Assembly: GCA_016934635.1 (NCBI GenBank)
Contig: JAFGSK010000071.1
Coordinates: 65,294-112,199 of the forward strand
DNA: 46,906 nt
DNA from: Caldifarciminota bacterium
GTDB taxonomy: Bacteria; Hydrothermota; Tepidihabitantia; B3-TA06
Direction of reading: 5' to 3'
The notes beneath the pieces are model-generated. The model did no database searches, had not been told where the DNA came from, and saw only the letters and a program-made list of their open reading frames with translations. This document shows, one piece after another, positions 7,268 through 15,039 of the stretch; within the stretch, counting starts at the first letter, position 1; each line of letters begins with the position of its first letter. Both the position numbers and the translations under genes were made by a program.

Positions 7268-9733
7268 CTAATGCGCCTCGGCCCAGTTTGAACCGACGCC
7301 CACGTCAACCTTGAGGGGCACGGAGAGTTTGTAGGTATCTTCCATATCCTTTTTGATGATTTCCTTAGCTTCCTCTATCCTTGCATCAGGGATCTCGAAC
7401 AAGAGCTCGTCGTGGATCTGTAAGAGCATGCCTGGTAATATCTTAGCCTTGGTCAGATCATATTCTACTTTAATCATCGCTTTCTTGATTATATCCGCCG
7501 CGGAGCCCTGGATAGGGGCGTTAATGGTGGCTCGTTCTGCAATGTCCATCCGATCCGAGACCGGCGGGGTGCGGCGGATCCTGCCTGCGATGGTGGAAAC
7601 GTAGCCTTTTTCGCGCGCTTCTACGATAATCCTTTCCCGCCAGGCAGAAACCTGTGGAAAAGATGAAAGGTAGCGCTCGATAAAGAGCGAGGCTTCTTCG
7701 GTCGTAACCCCCATCCTGCGTGCGAAACCGTAGGGTCCCATGCCGTAAAGGATTCCGTAGTTGACCACCTTGGCTATTCGTCTATGGTCGCGGGTAATCT
7801 CCGATTTTTTCAATCCGAATATACGCATGGATGTTTCTGTATGTACGTCCCGGTCTTCCAGGAAGATGTTCGAGAGCGCCGTATCCTCTGCTATGTGGGC
7901 CAGCACGCGCAGCTCGATCTGGGAATAATCCGCCGAGATAAGCTTGTGTCCTGGCGAGGCGACGAATCCTTTTCGCACCAGGGGGCCGCGATCGCCTCGA
8001 ATAGGGATATTCTGAAGATTAGGGTCGTAGGTGGAGAGCCTTCCTGTGGATGCGCCGGTCTGGTCGAAATTGGTATGTATCCGAGAATTCTCATCAACTA
8101 AAGTTACCAAAGGACGCAGGTACGTGCTTAAAAGCTTCGAGAACTCCCTCCATTGAAGCGCCTTGCGGATTATTGGGTGTTCGTCCTGCATTGCCTCGAG
8201 CACGTCTGCGGCAGTGGAGTATCCGGTTTTCGTACGCTTGCGCGGTTTCAGGCCGAGGTCTTCGAAAAGGACCTTGCCCAACTGTTTTGGTGAACCTATG
8301 GTGAAATCTGAGCCTGCAAGATCATGGATGTCGGCTTCAAGCTGATTTAACTCGTCTTCCCACTCGTCGGTAAGCTTGCCGAAATATTCTGTATCCAGCC
8401 TGACTCCGCGTTCCTCCATCCTTGCAAGTACCGGAATCAAAGGAACTTCCATGTTTTCGTACACGTCCCAGGCGCCGGTGTTTTCAAGTTCTTTTCGGTA
8501 TTGTTCGGCTGTCTCGTGCATCTGTAGGCAGGCGTCGGCATTGTCGGTCATGGGTCGTCCCGCCGAGTTGACCAGCACCCTTTCCAAAGTGCGAAGAGAC
8601 AGATCGGAGTTTTCCATAAAGGCTAAGAGTCGAATATCAAACAACTTGCCATGAATTCCATAACCCAATTTCAATAGCGGCTTGGCCGACCAGATTATCT
8701 TGGGATAGTCCTCGTCCGCCAGCAATTTCCTCGTTTGTTGTTCGGATATCTCCGCCACGGTAAAGCCGTCCGATGCAAGGATACGCTTCCACCCGGTTCC
8801 GTTATCGAACATATCGCGCTGTTCGTCCTTCTCCTCGAACAAGAGCGAAACAGGATCACCTTTCCTGGGGTTGAATCCCTCGGTCGCAATCTGGACTTCT
8901 TTTTTGTGCTTCTGATCCATCCTTGAAAGCCTTGAGGTGAACCCGAGTTCCTTATAGATGCTTTGGAGTGCGGCTTCATCAGGCTCGGCTCTGTGCAGGA
9001 TATCTTCGGAGATCTTGATAGGGACGTCCTTGAGAAGCTGCACCAGTTCGTAGGATAGTTCGGCTATCTCGCGGTGCTCGGCAAGTTTCTCGTCCTTTTT
9101 CAAGGCGGTTTCCAGATCCCCGTATTTCTCAAGGAAATCCCTTGCTCTTTTCGGGCCTACCCCTGGAACCCCGGGCACCCCGTCTATCGAATCTCCGGTA
9201 AGCGCCAAATAATCCGTAACTTGTTTAGGTGTGACGCCTAATTTCTCCGTCACTTCGCCTACATCGTACTCCTTGTCCTTATAAGGATCGTAGACTACAA
9301 CCTTGCTGTCCACCATCTGAAACAGATCCTTATCCCCTGAGACAACCACAATCCTCGTGAATTTGTCCTTGAAGCGCTCGACCAGGGTTGCCAGGATGTC
9401 GTCGGCTTCAAAGCCTTCCTTGAGAAGTACCGGAAGCCCCTCGAGTTTCGCAATTTCCGCAATCATGGGCACTTGCCAGGATAGCTCGCTGGGCATCGGG
9501 GGCCTGTCCTTTTTGTAATCGGCATACTTTTCGTGCCGGAATACCTTTTCACCCGCATCGAAGGTGATAACCATGTGGTCGGTGGGATACTTAGCCTCGA
9601 TTTTATCCATGGCTTGCAAAAAACCGAAGACAGCCGAGGTATTGCGTCCTTTAGTGTCACGCAGCGGGTTTCGAATCAACGCGAAGTATGAGCGATAAGC
9701 AATCGAATGGCCGTCAATTAGAACGAGTATCAA
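7268..9733 (-). CDS. polA: DNA polymerase I, proofreading domain apparently inactive
   Basis: An 821-residue Pol I from a TTG at 9733. Residues 1-290 are the 5'-3' exonuclease (LIDGHSIAYRSYFAL, SGDKDLFQMV, LTGDSIDGVPGVPGVGPKRA). The central region keeps the size of a 3'-5' exonuclease domain but lacks the D-x-E motif (GFTVAEI stands there) and the second-motif Asp, so it should not proofread, as in Taq polymerase. The polymerase part has motif A (ISADYSQIELR), motif B (RRIAKVVNYGILYG) and motif C (LLQIHDELLF). Motif B carries Tyr (residue 659, codon 7757-7759) where E. coli and Taq have Phe (762 and 667). The TTG start gives MILVLIDGHS and follows GGGG at a suitable distance; upstream codons lie in a dispersed repeat. 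It repairs and processes Okazaki fragments in the cytosol. Confidence 0.95.
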   Translation of the reverse strand: MILVLIDGHSIAYRSYFALIRNPLRDTKGRNTSAVFGFLQAMDKIEAKYPTDHMVITFDAGEKVFRHEKYADYKKDRPPMPSELSWQVPMIAEIAKLEGLPVLLKEGFEADDILATLVERFKDKFTRIVVVSGDKDLFQMVDSKVVVYDPYKDKEYDVGEVTEKLGVTPKQVTDYLALTGDSIDGVPGVPGVGPKRARDFLEKYGDLETALKKDEKLAEHREIAELSYELVQLLKDVPIKISEDILHRAEPDEAALQSIYKELGFTSRLSRMDQKHKKEVQIATEGFNPRKGDPVSLLFEEKDEQRDMFDNGTGWKRILASDGFTVAEISEQQTRKLLADEDYPKIIWSAKPLLKLGYGIHGKLFDIRLLAFMENSDLSLRTLERVLVNSAGRPMTDNADACLQMHETAEQYRKELENTGAWDVYENMEVPLIPVLARMEERGVRLDTEYFGKLTDEWEDELNQLEADIHDLAGSDFTIGSPKQLGKVLFEDLGLKPRKRTKTGYSTAADVLEAMQDEHPIIRKALQWREFSKLLSTYLRPLVTLVDENSRIHTNFDQTGASTGRLSTYDPNLQNIPIRGDRGPLVRKGFVASPGHKLISADYSQIELRVLAHIAEDTALSNIFLEDRDVHTETSMRIFGLKKSEITRDHRRIAKVVNYGILYGMGPYGFARRMGVTTEEASLFIERYLSSFPQVSAWRERIIVEAREKGYVSTIAGRIRRTPPVSDRMDIAERATINAPIQGSAADIIKKAMIKVEYDLTKAKILPGMLLQIHDELLFEIPDARIEEAKEIIKKDMEDTYKLSVPLKVDVGVGSNWAEAH

Positions 9734-9756
9734 ACTAATTTCCCCGTAAGAATATG

Positions 9757-9929
9757 AACCACAGAGATCACACGAGTTGCGGCCAAAGGTCACAACGATT
9801 GAAGCCGACGAAGTTGCCTCTAGAGGACACAGAGAATAAAATCATCATTTTATATCTACTCCGTAAACGTCGTCCTGCGGTCAAATTGCAAATATCAAAT
9901 TTTAAATTTGAGTAGGTGTGGTGGGTAGG
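9757..9929. repeat. Dispersed intergenic repeat, copy A
   Basis: Begins AACCACAGAG-TCACACGA, contains ACTCCGTAAACGTCGTCCT then GCGGTCAAA, and ends in a TGCAAA/ATCAAA run with GGTGGGTAGG. The same order of blocks is seen at 13682-13830. No coding potential. It sits just upstream of polA. Confidence 0.7.
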
Positions 9930-9951
9930 AAATGAAGGTTTATATAATTTA

Positions 9952-10716
9952 CTAAGCATTTCCGTTTGGTTTCTTGGGCGGTATACTACGGGTACGGACC
10001 TTCCTTACCAACTCGGTCGCCCTGTGAAGCGACTCGAACGTGCCTGCATCGGTCCACCAGCCCGGCAATTTGGCCCAGCGCATCTGGGCCCAGCGGATAT
10101 AAGTGTTGTTAACGTCGGTTATCTCGAACTCGTTGCGCGCGGAGGGGGAAAGTCCGTCGATGATCTCGAATACCCTTTTGTCGTAGAAGTATATGCCTGT
10201 TACGGCAAGGTTGGATTCAGGCTTAGCAGGTTTCTCCACTATCTTGATTATGTTCTTGCCCTGCACGCAGGCTACACCGAATCGGTGTGCGTCTTTTACC
10301 TGTTTGAGAAGGATCATCGCACCCGTGCCTATCTCCTCGTACTTCTTGATGTATGGGAGGAGGGCAGCGGAGAATATGTTGTCGCCCAGTATCACTATCA
10401 TCGGCTCTTCCGCGGAAAAGTCCCTTGCCAGGGAGAGCGCTTCTGCAATCCCGCCGTGACCTTCCTGGTAGGTGTAATGTAATCTCTTGATCCCCCAGGA
10501 CATGCCGTTGCCCAGGAACTTCAGGAAATCCCCTGCAAACTCGCCGCCCGTAACCAGGAGTATCTCTTCTATGCCTGCTTCGACCATTTTCTCGATAGGA
10601 TAGAGGATCATCGGCTTGTCGTATATCGGCAGGAGGTGTTTGTTAGTAACCTGGGTCAGTGGAGCCAACCTCGTGCCCATGCCCCCTGCAAGTATTACGC
10701 CTTTGCGAAGCTTCAT
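9952..10716 (-). CDS. rmlA: Sugar-phosphate nucleotidyltransferase, short RmlA type
   Basis: The 254-residue protein starts MKLRKGVILAGGMGTRLAPL, the G-G-x-G-T-R-L pyrophosphorylase signature, and continues NKHLLPIYDKPMILYPIEKM, the RmlA-like lysine motif. LGDNIF near residue 105 holds the metal-binding Asp, and EKPAKP and YDKRVFEIIDGL follow the family order. Glucose-1-phosphate thymidylyltransferase makes dTDP-glucose for rhamnose and other deoxysugars. This protein is about 35 residues shorter than classical RmlA and belongs to the shorter bacterial/archaeal group, so the exact nucleotide and sugar are less certain. No rmlBCD is adjacent. The start at 10716 gives the proper N-terminus and lies 5 nt after a -10 box (predicted leaderless). 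It is divergent from the propeller lipoprotein. Confidence 0.88.
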   Translation of the reverse strand: MKLRKGVILAGGMGTRLAPLTQVTNKHLLPIYDKPMILYPIEKMVEAGIEEILLVTGGEFAGDFLKFLGNGMSWGIKRLHYTYQEGHGGIAEALSLARDFSAEEPMIVILGDNIFSAALLPYIKKYEEIGTGAMILLKQVKDAHRFGVACVQGKNIIKIVEKPAKPESNLAVTGIYFYDKRVFEIIDGLSPSARNEFEITDVNNTYIRWAQMRWAKLPGWWTDAGTFESLHRATELVRKVRTRSIPPKKPNGNA

Positions 10717-10721
10717 TGCCC

Positions 10722-10749
10722 ATAATACACCGAAGTCGCGGGGAGTCAA
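10722..10749 (-). promoter_or_regulatory. Promoter of rmlA, predicted leaderless
   Basis: Minus-strand TTGACT (10749-10744), 16-bp spacer, TATTAT (10727-10722), 5 nt, ATG 10716. It is back to back with the + strand promoter starting at 10755, the two -35 boxes being 5 bp apart. Confidence 0.7.
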
Positions 10750-10754
10750 GACGC

Positions 10755-10783
10755 TTGACAAAAATCAGTCTGAACATTACTAT
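10755..10783 (+). promoter_or_regulatory. Promoter of the first propeller lipoprotein
   Basis: TTGACA (10755-10760), 17-bp spacer and TACTAT (10778-10783). A ribosome binding site GGAGG follows at 10800-10804. Confidence 0.65.
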
Positions 10784-10809
10784 AGGATTGAATCAAAAAG
10801 GAGGCCAAC

Positions 10810-12039
10810 ACGAATAAGGTTCTTTTGGCAGGGATACATTGCACACTCCTTCTGGTTTTATCTTGCTCGTTCAGCTACGACAAGGAGTGGGTTTACAAGG
10901 AGTTTGCAGGGGACGGTATTGCTTCACCGGCTCTCGGCCACGACGGTACCATATACGTTGGGATGGTCGTCGGAAGTTTTCTGGGTGAAGGTGGATATGG
11001 GATACTTTATGCCTTGAACCCGGACGGGGAGCTTGAGTGGACGTATGAAACCGAAAGGCCCATGGTTACCTCACCAACTGTTGCTGCAGATGGTACGATT
11101 TATATAGGAACTGCATATATTGAATACGGAGATGAAGAAGAACCAGGATACCTCTATGCAATCGATCCAAGTGGAACCCTTGACTGGCGTTATCCGGTGA
11201 CGGATTATATAGGTGAGATTGCCCTGGGTGAAGACGGTACTATCTACTGCACAATAGATACGACTTTGCACGCCTTAAATCCCGACGGATCGATAAAATG
11301 GATACGCAGCGATATTGCGGGGGATTGTGTTATTGCTCCGGATGGAACTGTCTACTGTTACACATCTGATTGGTCCGGGACTATTAAGGGATTCATTCAT
11401 GCCTTAACCCCATCAGGTGAAATAAAGTGGATTTACGAATGCGAAGACTATCTGTCATTACCTCCTGCTGTTGATCAAGACGGCAAGATATTCATATCGC
11501 GGTACGAAGGCCTTTACATGCGGGTAATATCATCAGAAGGAGAGGAGACGAATCGGTTTTCAATGACCGCGCGTATTGTCTCGGCACCCGTTATTGGCCC
11601 TGACGGTAATCTGTACTTTATCGGAACCGATGAACTCGGAGACAAAACAGATACATATCTATACTGTACGGATAAGGGAGGGTACTTCAACTGGCGATTC
11701 GAGGGAGGCAGGAGGGCTTCCGGCGGCTTGGCAATTGATTCAGACGGGGTTGTTTACTTCACCTCAGGAGAAAGAAACAAATACCACCTTATTGCCGTTG
11801 ACTCGAAAGGGGGTGAAAAATGGAGATACAAAGTGGATAATGGTATCGACGGTGCACCTTTGATATCAACTGACGGTACGGTATATATCGTTGCCTCTGA
11901 TCGAATACCGTACGGCGTATTAGATTACGTTCCTTCAAGGGAGCTTCATGCCCTTAAGACCGGATCGGAAGGCTTGGCCGACTCCCCGTGGCCCAAGTAC
12001 CACGGTAACAACCAGAACACCGGAAGGGCCGGAGAATAG
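10810..12039 (+). CDS. PQQ-like beta-propeller lipoprotein, probable ACG start
   Basis: About 409 residues. The N-terminus reads TNKVLLAGIHCTLLLVLSCS: a Lys, a hydrophobic core and a lipobox V-L-S-C, so export and lipidation are likely. The body is a run of propeller blades, each with a D-G-T-I-Y strand followed by LYALNPDG-LEW type units, and it ends WPKYHGNNQNTGRAGE, the usual tail of this propeller group. The start is odd. The good site GGAGG (10800-10804) is 5 nt from ACG at 10810, whereas the nearest ordinary start, TTG at 10825, is 20 nt away and would remove the basic residue of the signal. ACG initiation, or a recent ATG-to-ACG change, is inferred. The role is unknown; such propellers usually form protein-protein or envelope scaffolds. 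A paralogue follows at 12345. Confidence 0.75.
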   Translation, partial: TNKVLLAGIHCTLLLVLSCSFSYDKEWVYKEFAGDGIASPALGHDGTIYVGMVVGSFLGEGGYGILYALNPDGELEWTYETERPMVTSPTVAADGTIYIGTAYIEYGDEEEPGYLYAIDPSGTLDWRYPVTDYIGEIALGEDGTIYCTIDTTLHALNPDGSIKWIRSDIAGDCVIAPDGTVYCYTSDWSGTIKGFIHALTPSGEIKWIYECEDYLSLPPAVDQDGKIFISRYEGLYMRVISSEGEETNRFSMTARIVSAPVIGPDGNLYFIGTDELGDKTDTYLYCTDKGGYFNWRFEGGRRASGGLAIDSDGVVYFTSGERNKYHLIAVDSKGGEKWRYKVDNGIDGAPLISTDGTVYIVASDRIPYGVLDYVPSRELHALKTGSEGLADSPWPKYHGNNQNTGRAGE

Positions 12040-12274
12040 TAATATGGGTTGAGGGGGACATTATCCCGGGATCAGAGTAAACACGAATCCTTACGCGATC
12101 TATCCTCGTCTAAAATGTTAGTGTGTAAGGTACTTTGCCTGACAGGATAATCTAGGGCATATTCCTGATTGACTGAAGCCGGGTTTTACATATATTCGCC
12201 GAAGAGAGTTGGGAAACCCTGACACACTCTGAGATTGATGGCGAATAAAAAAAAGCTAATTGCAGTCAAGAAGC

Positions 12275-12302
12275 TTGACATGGATATCTTAATCGCTAGT
12301 AT
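12275..12302 (+). promoter_or_regulatory. Promoter of the PEGA-propeller lipoprotein
   Basis: TTGACA (12275-12280), 16-bp spacer, TAGTAT (12297-12302), then a roughly 35-nt leader with AGGAGG before ATG 12345. The remainder of the 12040-12274 gap shows no gene and no convincing terminator. Confidence 0.65.
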
Positions 12303-12344
12303 TTGAAAGTTTTTAGCAAATTGCAGATCTAGGAGGAAAAAAAG

Positions 12345-13655
12345 ATGAAAAAAGCGTGGTCAGTTGGGATGGTAGCGCTGGTTCTTGGATTTCTGGGGTG
12401 CGGTGGTTTGGGTACGATTGAGATTAATTCAACCCCGCAAGGGGCAACCGTTTATTTGGATGACAGCCTGAGAACGGAAAAAACGAACTGCATCCTTGAA
12501 GAAATTGATCCGGGCTATCACAGCCTCAGGCTGGTTCTGGACGGCTATGCGGTCTGGGAAGAAGAGGTTGATGTCGGCGGTAAACCGACCGTTGTCGATG
12601 CCGCGCTTTCAGACGCAGCGATATGGCAGTTCCAGGGGGAAGAAAGCGAGGTTTCATCATCGGCTGCAATCGGATCAGACGGTACTGTCTACTTTGGTTG
12701 CGGTTCTTGCCTATATGCACTCAACCCAGACGGTTCTGAGAAGTGGAGCTTCAAGGCTGAGGGTGATGTGGAATCTACACCCTCTATCGGGGGAGACGGA
12801 ATCATCTACGTAGGTTCTGACGACAACTTTACGTCCAAGAAAGGCCATCTTTACGCCTTAAACCCTGACGGTACGCTTAAATGGCACTACGACGATCTGG
12901 GAGGGTGGGTCATTTCATCACCTGCAATAAACTCCAATGGGATAATCTATTTCGGAGCGCTCAGCGACTCTCTCTATGCCATTAATTCCGATGGTGATTT
13001 CAAATGGGGTTATCGAACTGGGGATTTTATTACGTCTTCACCTGCAATATCCACTGATGGATCAGTTTTTTTTGGCTCCCAGGATCACAACCTTTATTCC
13101 CTTACCTCGAACGGAATCCTGATGTGGAAATATACGACCGCCGGCAAGATAGTTTCCTCCCCGGCTATTGGTTCGGACGGTGCGATTTATTTCGGTTCCC
13201 TTGACGGCTATCTCTATGCCGTGGGTCCAAACGGTGAACTGAAATGGAAATTTGCAACCGGTGAGATAGAATCTTCTCCGGCTATCGGCTCAGACGGCTC
13301 CATCTACGTTGGTTCTTTAGACGGGAATTTATATGCAGTAGCCTCAGACGGAAGTCTTAGATGGAAATTCCAGACCGGTGCAAGGGTGAAGGCGACACCT
13401 GCTATAGGTTCCGACGGCAAGGTTTACATCGGTTCATGGGATCACTATGTTTACGCATTGAGTGCCGATGGTGAATTGATCTGGAAATATCAGGTTGCGG
13501 GTAAGATTCACTTCTCGCCGGCAATCGGGGATGACGGCACCCTTTACGTCGGGGCAGACAAGTTGTATGCAATTACCGGTCAATCCGATAAACTGGCCGC
13601 TTCTGCGTGGCCCAAGTTCGGACACGACAACCAGAATACCGGGCGTGCAAGATAG
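12345..13655 (+). CDS. PEGA domain plus PQQ-like beta-propeller lipoprotein
   Basis: A 436-residue exported protein. MKKAWSVGMVALVLGFLGCG is a lipoprotein signal with lipobox F-L-G-C. Residues about 25-85 are a PEGA domain (GTIEINSTPQGATVYLDD, then GYHSLRLVLDGY), a small beta fold often found at the surface of envelope proteins. Residues about 90-430 form seven to eight propeller blades with the recurring units SSPAIGSDG-IYFGS, LYAL-PDG and LKWKF-TG. The protein ends WPKFGHDNQNTGRAR, matching the tail of the preceding gene. The two are likely paralogues with their own promoters. AGGAGG precedes the ATG. No catalytic or PQQ-dehydrogenase residues were recognised, so a scaffold or assembly role is more likely than oxidation. 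Confidence 0.87.
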   Translation: MKKAWSVGMVALVLGFLGCGGLGTIEINSTPQGATVYLDDSLRTEKTNCILEEIDPGYHSLRLVLDGYAVWEEEVDVGGKPTVVDAALSDAAIWQFQGEESEVSSSAAIGSDGTVYFGCGSCLYALNPDGSEKWSFKAEGDVESTPSIGGDGIIYVGSDDNFTSKKGHLYALNPDGTLKWHYDDLGGWVISSPAINSNGIIYFGALSDSLYAINSDGDFKWGYRTGDFITSSPAISTDGSVFFGSQDHNLYSLTSNGILMWKYTTAGKIVSSPAIGSDGAIYFGSLDGYLYAVGPNGELKWKFATGEIESSPAIGSDGSIYVGSLDGNLYAVASDGSLRWKFQTGARVKATPAIGSDGKVYIGSWDHYVYALSADGELIWKYQVAGKIHFSPAIGDDGTLYVGADKLYAITGQSDKLAASAWPKFGHDNQNTGRAR

Positions 13656-13681
13656 CACATTCAAGGTTAGTTGGATAAGTA

Positions 13682-13830
13682 AAACCACAGAGGTCACACG
13701 AACTGCGGGGAGAGGTTGCGGCTTCTGAAGGAGACACGCACTTCGTGCTAATTCAAATTTATTCCGCAAGCGTCATCCTTCGGTCAAAAATCAAAATGCA
13801 AAAATCAAAAGTGAAGGTAGGGTGGAGGAG
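13682..13830. repeat. Dispersed intergenic repeat, copy B
   Basis: Shares with 9757-9929 the start AACCACAGAG-TCACACGA, the block TTCCGCAAGCGTCATCCT, GGTCAAA, and the TGCAAA/ATCAAA run ending GGTAGGGTGG. Similar in length and same orientation on the + strand. No gene. Confidence 0.7.
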
Positions 13831-13832
13831 AC

Positions 13833-13862
13833 GTGTTACGGGTGTTACGGGTGTTACGGGTG
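13833..13862. repeat. 9-bp tandem repeat next to a promoter
   Basis: Three units of GTTACGGGT (13835-13861), 30 bp of which is identical to 5798-5827. The next unit is degenerate and contains the -35 box TTGACA (13863-13868), so a change in copy number would alter sequence directly upstream of the promoter. Confidence 0.85.
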
Positions 13863-13891
13863 TTGACAGGGGCTGAGTGAACTCTTATAAT
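13863..13891 (+). promoter_or_regulatory. Strong sigma-70-type promoter of the B12-importer operon, predicted leaderless
   Basis: TTGACA (13863-13868), 17-bp spacer and TATAAT (13886-13891), both consensus, then 5 nt and ATG 13897. No ribosome binding site. Confidence 0.8.
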
Positions 13892-13896
13892 CACCG

Positions 13897-15039
13897 ATGA
13901 GGCGGTTGTTATACCCGATTGTTTTCCTAGCCTTGCTTTTCTCAGGTTGTTCCCGAGCCGTTAAATCCGGAAGAGGAGGTCTCGTAATATTCTATATTTC
14001 AAATCTACCTCGTGATGATGCAGGATGGGCCGAATTAAAGTCGGCAATCGATGAATATGAAGATCCCTTGGTAATCGTGGACGACACTGATTGCTTCGAT
14101 TACGAGAGCATGGCATTCTGGGACGGCCAGAAAGAGATATACATGCTCGAATCCCTGGGCTGCGATTTATGTTTCCCTCCGGCAACCTGGCAGCTTGTGG
14201 GATCAAGAAGGTTGCACGATATCTCAAACCGTGCGGAGTTTTTTCTGGTAGGACTTGATCTTGCAGACGATTCAGGACAGCACGTGCTTTCCAGGTACAT
14301 GATACGCCAGCACAGCCCTTACAGGCTCGCGTTTTCAGCACCAGCCCGGCCCTTTGAAGAGTATGAATTGGAAGGATATTCCTATTTACCTTTGGATTCT
14401 ATGCTTAAAGTCACCTCAACGTTTCTTGCGCTGCAGTCGGATTTCTTCTTTTTCTTTGGTTCACTCGAAGATTCGGTTACTGCAGGCGTTGATATTTTGA
14501 AGCGCGGGGGAGAGAATAAGATTTTGAATGCCCGTTTCCTGAGCAGGTTTGAATACAAGCTGAAAGAGCAGGGCTTTAATCCGGGACAGGGGGATACTTC
14601 ACCGCTGGCATTGTGGGAGGCGTACGAGGATACCCTGGACGACGTGGTGTTGGCTGAAATTGATGGACCTATTGACGCGGATTCCTTGAACCGACTGTGC
14701 GAGGTGGCTGTTGCCAAGCTTTCATACTCGATCGCTTTGCCCGCAGGCACGGTTGTCTTTCTCCCGGATTCCTTTATTACAGCGGACATCCCCGCAGGGG
14801 AGATTACCTTCGGCATCATGCGCCGGATAACCAGACCTGAGATATTCGTGTACGTTCCTTCATCGAATCTGGAGGAGGATTCGGGTTCGGATGAGATTGA
14901 CGTATACTCAGCGGAAGGGGTTACCGGAGCCATCGTTGCGTTCTCGACATTGAGCGGAAGCGTTAGGGCTGTTCGACCTACCGGGATAACCTCGGCAAGG
15001 ATTATCCGAGAAATGTTCAGAATGGAGGAAGAGCCATGA
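13897..15039 (+). CDS. Unknown lipoprotein, first gene of the BtuFCD operon
   Basis: A 380-residue protein with a lipoprotein signal (MRRLLYPIVFLALLFSGCSR, lipobox F-S-G-C). I do not recognise the family. The mature start GGLVIFYISNL and the segment from about residue 225 onward, with paired strands and a late Y-S-A-E-G-V-T-G-A-I turn, faintly recall the layout of UshA-like 5'-nucleotidases, but no metal-binding motif is seen. It has a run FFFFFGSL near residue 187 and an acidic linker EEDSGSDE near residue 325. Its stop overlaps the start of the methyltransferase gene (ATGA), and four further overlapping genes follow, three of them a BtuFCD-like importer, so an envelope role linked to uptake is plausible but inferred. 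Confidence 0.8.
   Translation: MRRLLYPIVFLALLFSGCSRAVKSGRGGLVIFYISNLPRDDAGWAELKSAIDEYEDPLVIVDDTDCFDYESMAFWDGQKEIYMLESLGCDLCFPPATWQLVGSRRLHDISNRAEFFLVGLDLADDSGQHVLSRYMIRQHSPYRLAFSAPARPFEEYELEGYSYLPLDSMLKVTSTFLALQSDFFFFFGSLEDSVTAGVDILKRGGENKILNARFLSRFEYKLKEQGFNPGQGDTSPLALWEAYEDTLDDVVLAEIDGPIDADSLNRLCEVAVAKLSYSIALPAGTVVFLPDSFITADIPAGEITFGIMRRITRPEIFVYVPSSNLEEDSGSDEIDVYSAEGVTGAIVAFSTLSGSVRAVRPTGITSARIIREMFRMEEEP

Noticed and set aside
9916..10482. + strand open frame of about 188 codons opposite rmlA
   Set aside because: The minus-strand RmlA motifs are unmistakable; the antisense frame has no start signal.
13682..13896. Cobalamin riboswitch upstream of the BtuFCD operon
   Set aside because: No B12-box-like motif, and the promoter leaves no leader: the -10 box is 5 nt from the start codon.
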